Notes: generated by a model not told the origin, from the letters alone. A stretch of 8,856 bases of DNA from Bacillota bacterium (GCA_023457875.1 JAEXBC010000190.1:1-8856), one strand, 5' to 3'. Counted from the stretch's first letter, positions 1-5,731 are shown. Numbers and translations: made by a program.

Positions 1-2
1 GT

Positions 3-278
3 ATTATTGATGCAATGGTATCTGAACCAATTGTTAAAGATATAAAAGAAGATGCAATCATTGTAATGACTAAAGAAAAAGAACGTCTTATGAAGCTACT
101 AGAGAACATAAAGGATAGTATTACAAAAATAAAATCTGAGTATCCATACACGGTGAAAAAACTTATAAGTGACCAGAATCAAGTTGAAATGCGTAAAGAG
201 GAGCTTAATGATATTCTGAAGCAATATAAAGAAGCAATTGATTTGTACTCAGAGAAAATCAAGGAAATGTTGAGGTGA
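3..278 (+). CDS. 3' end of a coiled-coil protein gene (incomplete at left edge)
   Basis: The reading frame is open to the left edge (codons for I-I-D-A precede the first Met at position 15), and no ribosome binding site is visible before that Met, so this is most likely the C-terminal part of a longer protein. The visible part of about 91 residues is very rich in Lys, Glu and Ile/Leu, with heptad-like hydrophobic spacing (for example the segments around ERLMKLLENIKDSITKI and LNDILKQYKEAIDLYSEKI). This suggests one or two long helices forming a coiled coil. No catalytic motif, signal peptide or membrane segment is seen. The stop codon lies 4 nt before the HIRAN gene, and the ribosome binding site of that gene (GAGGTG) sits in the last codons here, so the two are probably co-transcribed and translationally coupled. 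Function is not recognised; the family would have to be set from the missing upstream part. Confidence 0.6.
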   Translation: MIDAMVSEPIVKDIKEDAIIVMTKEKERLMKLLENIKDSITKIKSEYPYTVKKLISDQNQVEMRKEELNDILKQYKEAIDLYSEKIKEMLR

Positions 279-282
279 AAAG

Positions 283-681
283 ATGGGGGAATTGATAAAC
301 AATGAGAATGGTAGCTTAGTTAGCTTGCTACATGGAAAAGGTGGGGAGCTAATTATTCCAAAACCGTTTGAGAAAGATATATTTCTATTTGATACCTATG
401 TTGCTGGAACAAGTCATGTGGAAGGCATTAAAGAAATGGAACCCTACCTGAATGTGGATGACAAACTCGATTTTTTTCGGGAACCAGATAATCCATACGA
501 TCAGCAGGCGATTGTTATTAAGAATTTAGATGGGATAAAAATTGGTTATGTGCCAAAGCAAGACAATATCATTTTTTCTCGACTGATGGATGCAGGAAAA
601 TTGTTATTTGGAAAAATCACATCAAAGGAAATGCAGGGAGGTTGGTTAAAGATAAAAATTAAGGTGTATTTACATGAATAA
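283..681 (+). CDS. Small standalone HIRAN-domain protein
   Basis: This 132-residue protein is almost entirely a HIRAN domain (about residues 35-130). The family signature is visible in order: Y-V-A-G-T-S-H near residues 39-45, the D-x-L-x-F-x-REPDNPYDQQAI segment near 60-77, the G-x-K-I-G-Y-V-P-K segment near 84-92, and the R-L-M-D-A-G-K helix near 100-106. HIRAN domains occur at the N terminus of SWI2/SNF2 helicases such as HLTF, where they bind 3' DNA ends, and as small standalone bacterial proteins of uncertain role, often presumed to act on damaged or branched DNA. The first 30 residues are outside the domain and look like a short extension. The ATG start is supported by GAGGTG about 8 nt upstream, inside the end of the preceding coiled-coil gene. 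The gene ends about 85 nt before a rho-independent terminator. Domain assignment is confident; the biological role is not known. Confidence 0.85.
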   Translation: MGELINNENGSLVSLLHGKGGELIIPKPFEKDIFLFDTYVAGTSHVEGIKEMEPYLNVDDKLDFFREPDNPYDQQAIVIKNLDGIKIGYVPKQDNIIFSRLMDAGKLLFGKITSKEMQGGWLKIKIKVYLHE

Positions 682-766
682 CAAGAAGAATTATTATAAC
701 TAAATCAAAATGCATGGTTGTGTTTACTAATAGCTTTATACCATCAAAAAGAAATAGAGAAAGAAT

Positions 767-809
767 GCCTTTCAAATGTGAAGAAAAGTCTCATTTGAAG
801 GGCTTTTTT
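767..809 (+). terminator. Rho-independent terminator after the HIRAN gene
   Basis: A 12-bp stem with one G-T wobble (arms 767-778 and 792-803), a 13-nt loop, and then a run of six T (804-809) form a standard intrinsic terminator. It ends the coiled-coil/HIRAN transcript and insulates it from the NAD operon promoter about 50 nt further on. The 682-766 stretch between the HIRAN stop codon and the stem shows no gene or recognisable motif. Confidence 0.85.
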
Positions 810-857
810 ATTCAAAATATTTCCGTAAATAATTATGATAAAAATTAAAATAATCTA

Positions 858-886
858 TTGACTTATTATTGAAATGATTATATCAT
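858..886 (+). promoter_or_regulatory. Sigma-A type promoter of the NAD salvage operon
   Basis: A -35 box TTGACT (858-863) and a -10 box TATCAT (881-886) are separated by exactly 17 nt; each matches 5 of 6 consensus bases. Transcription would start near 892-895, leaving a leader of about 65-70 nt before pncA, whose ribosome binding site GGAGGGG is at 949-955. The spacer coincides with the first copy of a repeated candidate operator (863-885), so a bound repressor would block polymerase directly. The surrounding 810-948 stretch is extremely AT-rich. Confidence 0.75.
863..885 (+). promoter_or_regulatory. Candidate NrtR operator, copy 1 (overlaps promoter)
   Basis: This site reads TTATTAT, seven variable bases, then ATTATATCA. 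It shares 15 of 16 non-spacer bases with a second copy 36 nt downstream (899-921). Within it, TATTAT and ATTATA form an imperfect inverted repeat (5 of 6 pairs) around a 7-nt centre, as expected for a dimeric regulator. NrtR family members are known to bind palindromic sites of about 21 bp upstream of NAD genes, and an nrtR homologue is the last gene of this operon. That NrtR is the binder is inference. The position between the -35 and -10 boxes predicts repression. Confidence 0.5.
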
Positions 887-898
887 AAACACAAGAAG

Positions 899-921
899 TT
901 ATTATCATTTTAATAATATCA
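899..921 (+). promoter_or_regulatory. Candidate NrtR operator, copy 2 (in leader)
   Basis: This site reads TTATTAT, seven variable bases, then ATAATATCA. Here the inner inverted repeat is perfect (TATTAT at 900-905 against ATAATA at 913-918, 7-nt centre). It is the downstream partner of the copy at 863-885 in the same orientation, offset 36 nt, and lies just after the expected transcription start. Two sites this close could support cooperative binding. The AT-rich background weakens the case for either site alone; the 15/16 match over a fixed spacing is the main support. Confidence 0.5.
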
Positions 922-960
922 AAATAATAGATAGTCGTTATAAAAAATGGAGGGGTAAAT

Positions 961-1473
961 ATGAAAAAGACATTAATTGTAGTAGATATGCAAAAGGACT
1001 TTATTGATGGTTCATTAGGAACGAAAGAGGCAGTTGCCATTGTGGAGAATGTGAAAAAGAAAATTGCAGCCTATCAAGCAAGCGGGGATGAAATCATTTT
1101 TACCAGAGACACTCATCAGACTAACTATTTAAATACAAATGAGGGAAGGCATCTTCCAGTAGAGCATTGTATTGAAGGGACAGCAGGTTGGGAAATTGCA
1201 GAGGAGTTAAAGGTACCTGGCGCCATCTATATTGATAAACCAAGCTTTGGCTATATGAATTGGAAGGACTATGATTTAGAAGAAGTTGAGTTAGTTGGGC
1301 TTTGTACAGATATTTGTGTGGTATCTAATGCACTTATTATCAAGGCAGCTTATCCTGAAATTAAGGTAAGTGTTGATGCAAGCTGTTGTGCAGGAGTTAC
1401 ACCAGAAAGTCATTTAGCAGCCCTCACAACAATGAAGATGTGCCAAGTAGAAGTGACGGGGGAATCAAAATGA
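961..1473 (+). CDS. pncA: Nicotinamidase (isochorismatase-like hydrolase)
   Basis: This 170-residue cytoplasmic enzyme is predicted to hydrolyse nicotinamide to nicotinate and ammonia, the first step of deamidating NAD salvage. The catalytic triad of the family is present: Asp9 in VVDMQKDF, Lys93 in IDKPSFG and the nucleophile Cys119 in GLCTDICVVSNAL. Metal ligands typical of nicotinamidases are also visible: Asp50 and His52 in TRDTH and His69 in PVEHC. The C119 region and the metal site favour nicotinamidase over a generic isochorismatase. Length is slightly short for PncA (commonly 180-215) but all core motifs are there. GGAGGGG lies 5 nt before the ATG. It is the first gene of the operon, and its stop codon overlaps the start of the next gene as ATGA, implying translational coupling. 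The operon context of a PRPP-synthetase homologue, a phosphoribosyltransferase and NadE strongly supports the call. Confidence 0.93.
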   Translation: MKKTLIVVDMQKDFIDGSLGTKEAVAIVENVKKKIAAYQASGDEIIFTRDTHQTNYLNTNEGRHLPVEHCIEGTAGWEIAEELKVPGAIYIDKPSFGYMNWKDYDLEEVELVGLCTDICVVSNALIIKAAYPEIKVSVDASCCAGVTPESHLAALTTMKMCQVEVTGESK

Positions 1474-2273
1474 TTAAATATAATGATAAGGTAGTGAACG
1501 TAGATCATTTCCCAGATGGAACCCTTTTGATGAAGGAGGAGATATTAGACAATACCAAGCCTACTACACTTACTTGGTTATATGAGAATAATGAAGAACT
1601 TGTAACACTCTATTTTTTGACAAAGCATTTGAATGCAAAGGGGATAAACAATATAGAATTGAAACTTCCCTATATTCCCAATGCTAGGCAAGACCGTGTG
1701 AAGAAAGAGGAGGATGTGTTCACCTTAAAATACTTTGCTGAGATCATTAATGCTTTGCAATTTATAAAGGTTACTGTATTAGATCCCCATTCTTATGTGA
1801 GTGAAGCATTAATTAATCGTATAGAAGTGCAATCACCAAAAGCTTATGTTGAGCGTGTGCTTGCAAAATTAGAGAAGGATAGTGGTTCTAAGATTTTATT
1901 GTTTTATCCAGATGAGGGGGCAATGAAACGTTACTGTGCCATGTTTGAGCGTCCCTACGTATTTGGAATCAAAAAGCGTGATTGGTCTACAGGAGAAATT
2001 CAAGGTCTTTCCGTTTCAGGGCAGACAGACTTGCTTAATGGAAATGTGGTGTTAGTTATTGATGATATCTGTAGCCGCGGTGGAACCTTCTATCACAGCG
2101 CAAAAGCACTTAAAAAGATGGGGGCTCAAGAAGTGTACTTATACATTTCACATTGTGAGAACACCATTCTTGAAGGTGAAGTACTAAAGGAAGATTTAAT
2201 TAAGAAGGTCTATACAACGAACAGTATTTTTACAAAAAACAATGAAAAAATAGAGGTGTTTGATTATGAATAA
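1470..2273 (+). CDS. Short divergent ribose-phosphate pyrophosphokinase (Prs) homologue
   Basis: The product is 267 residues, shorter than classical PRPP synthetases (about 310-320); the first 20-25 residues of the usual N-terminal domain are missing, the HFPDGT segment at 13-18 matching the RFSDGE region. Family motifs follow: PYIPNARQDR (67-76, ATP-binding flexible region), DPH (105-107, metal/ATP site but without the usual QIQGFF extension), PDEG near 147-150, the IKKR lysine/arginine segment (167-170) and the pyrophosphate-binding loop VIDDICSRGGTF (196-207). It would transfer pyrophosphate from ATP to ribose 5-phosphate or a related sugar phosphate. I chose the ATG at 1470 rather than an upstream in-frame Met at 1386, because 1470 forms an ATGA overlap with the pncA stop, has GGGGG just upstream, and yields homology from the first residues. 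Divergent Prs copies beside NAMPT-type genes are known in phages and bacteria; this is probably a dedicated donor-supply enzyme, not the housekeeping Prs. Confidence 0.82.
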   Translation: MIKYNDKVVNVDHFPDGTLLMKEEILDNTKPTTLTWLYENNEELVTLYFLTKHLNAKGINNIELKLPYIPNARQDRVKKEEDVFTLKYFAEIINALQFIKVTVLDPHSYVSEALINRIEVQSPKAYVERVLAKLEKDSGSKILLFYPDEGAMKRYCAMFERPYVFGIKKRDWSTGEIQGLSVSGQTDLLNGNVVLVIDDICSRGGTFYHSAKALKKMGAQEVYLYISHCENTILEGEVLKEDLIKKVYTTNSIFTKNNEKIEVFDYE

Positions 2274-3741
2274 AGTGAATCCAATGCTATTAATTGATTT
2301 TTATAAAGCAGTGCATGCGGAGATGTTACCAAAGGGCATCACTAAGTCTGTTTCTTATTTCACGCCTAGAATGAGTCGTGTGGCGCGTTGGGATAAGGTG
2401 GTTATGTTTGGACTTCAGGGATTTATCAAAACCTATTTGATTGACTATTTTAACGAGGAATTTTTCAAGAAGCCCTTTGATGAGGTAACTGGGGAATATA
2501 AGAGAATTATGGATGCCACCTTGGGAGTAGAGGCCTATAAGCTTGAGAAAATTGAAAAGCTTCACAAGCTAGGTTATCTTCCTATTGAGGTGATTGCATT
2601 ACCAGAAGGTGCTATGGTTCCCATGCATGTTCCTATGTTTGGGATTACTAATACACATCCTGACTTTGCTTGGCTGCCACAGTCTTTGGAGAGTTTAATC
2701 TCAGCAGAGAGCTGGCATCCTATGATTGCTTCTACCGTGGGGTATACCTATCGTCAGATTGTAAATCACTACTATGAGAAGACTTGCGATGATTCAGCAA
2801 ATCGGGCAAGAGCGCTTGGCGCTTTTGATTTTCGCGGGGAGGAGTGCACGGATTCTGCTGTTAAGGCAGGTGCAGGTTGGTGCTTATCCTTCTTGAATAC
2901 AGCAACTGTTCCCACCATCCCCTATTTAGAGCAAATGTATGCTTGTGATTGTACAAAGGAGCCCGTTGCATTTGGTAGCCCTAGTACAGAACACTCTGTA
3001 ATGTGCAGTAATTATGCAATGGATGGGGATGAGGTGACTTTATTAAAAAGATTGTTGACCGAGATCTACCCCAATACCAGCTTTAGTGCCGTATTAGATT
3101 CTTATGATTACTGGAATATTATTGATAACGTACTACCAGAGATTAAAGAAGAAATCATGGCGCACAATGGTTGTATGTTGATGAGGGGAGATTCTGGTGA
3201 CTGCGTGGAAGTGGTGACCAAGACAGTCTTTAAACTTTGGGAACAGTTTGGTGGAACAATTAATAGCAAGGGGTACAAAGTTTTAGATCCACATGTAAAA
3301 GCCATTTATGGAGATTCTATTACAGTTCAAAGATGTGAGGAGATTTATCAGATTTTAGAGCAGAATGGGTTTGCTTGTTCTAATGTTGCATTAGGTGTTG
3401 GCTCATTTTCAATGCAATGTATTGAAGAGAATGGTATCTTAAAACCATTTACTAGGGATACCTTTAGCTCTTGTATCAAGGCAACCTATTGTGAGATTAA
3501 TGATAAACCATACCCTATTTTTAAGAATCCAAAGGATGGTGGGTTCAAAAAATCACAAAAAGGATGCTGTGTGGTACGCAAGGACAGCGAAAAGGGATAT
3601 AGTTTTCAGGACGAATATACTTGGCAGGAGGCCTATGAAAACCCTGAAAATGAATTGGTGAGTGTATTTAAAGATGGGGTTTTAGTTAAAGAGCAAAGCT
3701 TAGCAGAAATTCGTCAAAGACTACATGAAGGGAAGTTTTAG
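2266..3741 (+). CDS. nadV: NAMPT/NAPRT-family phosphoribosyltransferase (NadV-like; base specificity uncertain)
   Basis: This 491-residue protein aligns over its length with human NAMPT. Visible landmarks: IDFYKAVH (9-16, with the base-stacking Tyr equivalent to Tyr18), YFTPR (31-35), AFDFRG (186-191, equivalents of Phe193 and Arg196), PSTEHS (239-244, catalytic His247 equivalent), LDSYDYWN (277-284, Asp279 equivalent), MRGDSG (306-311, Arg311 and Asp313 equivalents), and NSKGYKVLDPH and KKSQKG later. The residue matching Asp219, which contacts the amide of nicotinamide and favours it over nicotinate, is Ala213 (in FLNTATV). The family condenses the base with PRPP to the mononucleotide in the cytoplasm. 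With PncA upstream and NadE downstream, nicotinate is a plausible substrate. The ATG at 2266 was chosen over a TTG at 2260 because GAGGTG is 7 nt upstream of the ATG; the gene overlaps the Prs homologue by 8 nt. Family is certain; substrate is open. Confidence 0.88.
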   Translation: MNKVNPMLLIDFYKAVHAEMLPKGITKSVSYFTPRMSRVARWDKVVMFGLQGFIKTYLIDYFNEEFFKKPFDEVTGEYKRIMDATLGVEAYKLEKIEKLHKLGYLPIEVIALPEGAMVPMHVPMFGITNTHPDFAWLPQSLESLISAESWHPMIASTVGYTYRQIVNHYYEKTCDDSANRARALGAFDFRGEECTDSAVKAGAGWCLSFLNTATVPTIPYLEQMYACDCTKEPVAFGSPSTEHSVMCSNYAMDGDEVTLLKRLLTEIYPNTSFSAVLDSYDYWNIIDNVLPEIKEEIMAHNGCMLMRGDSGDCVEVVTKTVFKLWEQFGGTINSKGYKVLDPHVKAIYGDSITVQRCEEIYQILEQNGFACSNVALGVGSFSMQCIEENGILKPFTRDTFSSCIKATYCEINDKPYPIFKNPKDGGFKKSQKGCCVVRKDSEKGYSFQDEYTWQEAYENPENELVSVFKDGVLVKEQSLAEIRQRLHEGKF

Positions 3742-3742
3742 T

Positions 3743-4507
3743 ATGAATGATAAAAAGGTCAATCCATTTAGTCCAGAAGAAATGAAAAATCGATGTGTGG
3801 CATGGATTCAAAAGTTTTTTGAAGAAAATGGTCCTTCCTGTAATGCCGTTGTAGGCATTTCTGGAGGTAAGGATAGCTCAGTTGTGGCCGCCTTATGCGT
3901 AGAAGCCCTTGGCAAGGAAAGGGTTGTGGGCGTGCTTATGCCCTGCGGGGAGCAAGCAGATATTGACATGGCAAAGAAATTAGTAGACTGTCTTGGCATT
4001 TCTAGTATTGAGGTGAATATTAAGGATGCCGTTGAGGGTGTGTTAACGGGGATTAATAACGGGATTAAAAAGAATCTGACCTTCGATATTTCCGAGCAGA
4101 CTCATACCAATCTTCCAGCCAGAATTCGTATGTCAGTATTATATGCAGTGAGTCAAAGTGTCAATGGACGTGTGGCTAATACATGTAATCTATCAGAGGA
4201 TTGGGTGGGCTACGCAACAAGGTACGGTGATGGGGCAGGTGATTTTAGTCCTTTATCAAGATTAACGGTTACTGAGGTAAAAGCAATCGGTAGGGTACTA
4301 AACCTTCCTGATGAATTAGTGGATAAGGTACCCATTGATGGACTTTGTGGTAAGACAGATGAAGAAAATCTAGGATTTACCTATGAAGTGCTTGATCGTT
4401 ATATCAGAGAAGGAATATGTGAAGATAAAGTAGTCAAGGAAAAGATTGATGCCATGCATACCAAGAATTTATTCAAGCTAGAGCTGATGCCTTGCTTTGA
4501 AATTTAA
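3743..4507 (+). CDS. nadE: Ammonia-dependent NAD synthetase
   Basis: This 254-residue protein carries the ATP-pyrophosphatase loop SGGKDSS (40-46) of NAD synthetases, followed by NLPARIRM (113-120), NTCNLSEDWVGYATRYGDG (146-164), and the C-terminal TDEENLGFTYEVLDRYI segment (205-221). Each is the counterpart of a conserved NadE block. It adenylates nicotinate adenine dinucleotide and amidates it to NAD. There is no N-terminal nitrilase-like glutaminase domain and the length fits the short form (about 245-275), so ammonia is the likely nitrogen donor; PncA releases ammonia in the same pathway. An in-frame Met at 3725 would overlap nadV, but GAAGGGA about 8 nt before the ATG at 3743 supports the later start, 1 nt after the nadV stop. 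One variation is NTCN where many homologues have GTGN. NadE in this operon implies flux through the deamidated (nicotinate) route. Confidence 0.92.
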   Translation: MNDKKVNPFSPEEMKNRCVAWIQKFFEENGPSCNAVVGISGGKDSSVVAALCVEALGKERVVGVLMPCGEQADIDMAKKLVDCLGISSIEVNIKDAVEGVLTGINNGIKKNLTFDISEQTHTNLPARIRMSVLYAVSQSVNGRVANTCNLSEDWVGYATRYGDGAGDFSPLSRLTVTEVKAIGRVLNLPDELVDKVPIDGLCGKTDEENLGFTYEVLDRYIREGICEDKVVKEKIDAMHTKNLFKLELMPCFEI

Positions 4508-4552
4508 AGTCGCATATATTTTATGATAAAAAAGTGATGAGGTGGTGAACCT

Positions 4553-4795
4553 ATGAGACATATCATCGTATACGAAGGTGCACTTGCTAAGTTTTCTCAG
4601 AATGAAGTATTAAAAAAGAAATTATTAGCCACTCAGGATGCAATATTAGCAGAGTGTGCCTTGCAGGATAAAATTTGGGGAATTGGTTGTTCGATGAAGG
4701 ATGAAAAGAGATTGGATATCAAAGAGTGGAACGGGCAAAATTTACTTGGCTTCACTTTGATGAAGGTTCGTGAGGAAATAAGGAAAAAGGGATAG
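4553..4795 (+). CDS. Truncated NADAR-domain (YbiA-like) protein, C-terminal half only
   Basis: The 80-residue product matches the C-terminal half of NADAR domains: YEGALAKFSQN (7-17), LLATQDAILAEC (24-35), DKIWGIGCSMKD (39-50), and WNGQNLLGFTLMKVREEI (59-76). Full NADAR proteins have about 150-190 residues; the N-terminal half, which carries the conserved Ser-Glu plus Gln-Ala helix region, is absent. An in-frame stop lies at 4538-4540, and the 45-nt gap after nadE has no remnant in any frame, so this is not a simple frameshift. GAGGTGG 7 nt before the ATG suggests it is still translated. NADAR proteins act on ADP-ribose-type N-glycosidic bonds, including YbiA in riboflavin-intermediate clean-up and enzymes that remove ADP-ribose from guanine in DNA or RNA, and are often linked to NAD genes. 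Catalysis is doubtful for this half domain; it may be a decaying gene or a binding remnant. Domain call is confident, function is not. Confidence 0.8.
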   Translation: MRHIIVYEGALAKFSQNEVLKKKLLATQDAILAECALQDKIWGIGCSMKDEKRLDIKEWNGQNLLGFTLMKVREEIRKKG

Positions 4796-4811
4796 TGAAG
4801 GAGGATATTGT

Positions 4812-5717
4812 GTGGGTCATTATGAAATGAGTAAAGAGGAAAAGGATTTTTTATCTAAATATGATATCACCATGTTTGATCGCCCTTCCATTGCGGCAGA
4901 CATTGCTATATTCTCTATTTTAGAAGAGGGGGCAAGGGATAATTTTCGTAAGCTGCCCAAAAAAGCCTTAAAATTATTATTGATTAAAAGAGCCACCTAT
5001 CCCTATAAAGATTGTTGGGCACTACCTGGTGGGTTTTGTAAGCCAGGAGAGGATGTTTATGAGACCGCTAAAAGAGAATTATGTGAAGAGACAAATGTGA
5101 AAAACGCCTACTTGCAGCTTTCTGGTATTTTTGGTGAGGTGGGTCGTGATCCAAGGGGATGGATTATTTCAAATACTTTTCTGGCCTTGGTGAACGGAGA
5201 AGCGTGTAAGCTTAGGGCAGGTACGGATGCATGGGAAGCCAAGTGGTTTACAGTGACCTTAGAGCAAAAGGAAATTCACCGTGAGGTGAGTGAGGATGCG
5301 ATTGAGATTGAAACGGAGTATGAGCTTGGCTTACTGCATGAGGAAACAGGGCTTAGACTATATGCTCAAATTAAGGAAAACAAACAGTTTAGGCAGTATC
5401 ATGAGACCGTTCAATATGAAATGATAAAGTGTGATAAACTGGCCTTTGATCATGGAAAGGTCATCCTGCACGCACTCCTTTCTCTAAGAAAACAGGTGGA
5501 AAGTGACTCAAAAATAGTTTTTGACTTGATGCCAGAAACCTTTACTTTAACCCATCTGCAAACTGCATTCGAGCTGATATTAAACCGAGAATTATTAAAG
5601 GCTAATTTCCGAAGAAAAGTAATGGATTATGTGATTGAGACCGATCAGATTCTAGAAGGAGCAGGGCACAGGCCTGCAAAGCTATTTAAGCGTAATGTGG
5701 CATCATTTTATAGATGA
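4812..5717 (+). CDS. nrtR: NrtR-type transcriptional regulator (Nudix domain plus winged helix)
   Basis: The 301-residue protein has an N-terminal Nudix domain (about 28-190) and a C-terminal winged-helix domain (about 230-295), the architecture of NrtR, the Nudix-related regulator of NAD synthesis. The Nudix box runs from Gly74 to Val96 with Glu80, then REL-C-EE (88-93); only the usual Gly near its end is replaced (TNV). The winged-helix part shows FTLTHLQTAFELILNRELL, NFRRKV and GAGHRPAKLFK, characteristic of the family. Known NrtR proteins bind ADP-ribose or related ligands and release operators of NAD genes. The start is a GTG with GAAGGAGG (4797-4804) 7 nt upstream; the ATG at 4827 is a weaker alternative. 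As last gene of the operon it would autoregulate through the paired sites near 863-921. The metal-binding Nudix residues are intact, so hydrolase activity in addition to regulation cannot be excluded. Confidence 0.9.
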   Translation: MGHYEMSKEEKDFLSKYDITMFDRPSIAADIAIFSILEEGARDNFRKLPKKALKLLLIKRATYPYKDCWALPGGFCKPGEDVYETAKRELCEETNVKNAYLQLSGIFGEVGRDPRGWIISNTFLALVNGEACKLRAGTDAWEAKWFTVTLEQKEIHREVSEDAIEIETEYELGLLHEETGLRLYAQIKENKQFRQYHETVQYEMIKCDKLAFDHGKVILHALLSLRKQVESDSKIVFDLMPETFTLTHLQTAFELILNRELLKANFRRKVMDYVIETDQILEGAGHRPAKLFKRNVASFYR

Positions 5718-5731
5718 TGCCACATTACGCT
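5689..5731 (+). terminator. Long hairpin at the end of nrtR, probable terminator
   Basis: Arms 5689-5706 and 5714-5731 are perfectly complementary over 18 bp around a 7-nt loop. The last codons of nrtR form the left arm and its stop codon (5715-5717) lies within the right arm. What follows (ATTTATATATTT) is T-rich but not a continuous T run, so termination may be incomplete, or the hairpin may mainly protect the 3' end of the operon mRNA. It marks the boundary between the NAD operon and the unknown gene downstream. Confidence 0.65.

Noticed and set aside
827..838. AAATAATTATGA, a 12-mer also present at 5769-5780 upstream of the unknown gene
   Set aside because: Both copies lie in very AT-rich intergenic DNA, where such a match can occur by chance; positions relative to promoters differ and no inverted symmetry supports a shared operator.
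892..960. Possible riboswitch in the leader of the NAD operon
   Set aside because: The leader is only about 65-70 nt, nearly all A/T, and shows no conserved aptamer-like stems or terminator; regulation by NrtR sites is a simpler explanation.
855..1040. Minus-strand open frame of 61 codons across the operon promoter
   Set aside because: It overlaps the promoter and pncA start, is made of AT-rich low-complexity sequence and has no ribosome binding site.
1386..1469. N-terminal extension of the Prs homologue starting at an in-frame Met at 1386
   Set aside because: The 28 extra residues lie wholly within pncA in another frame, have no homology to Prs and no good ribosome binding site, while the ATG at 1470 has one and an ATGA overlap.
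4508..4552. Remnant of the missing N-terminal half of the NADAR domain
   Set aside because: The 45-nt gap contains a stop in frame and no codons resembling the domain in any frame, so a frameshifted full-length gene is excluded.
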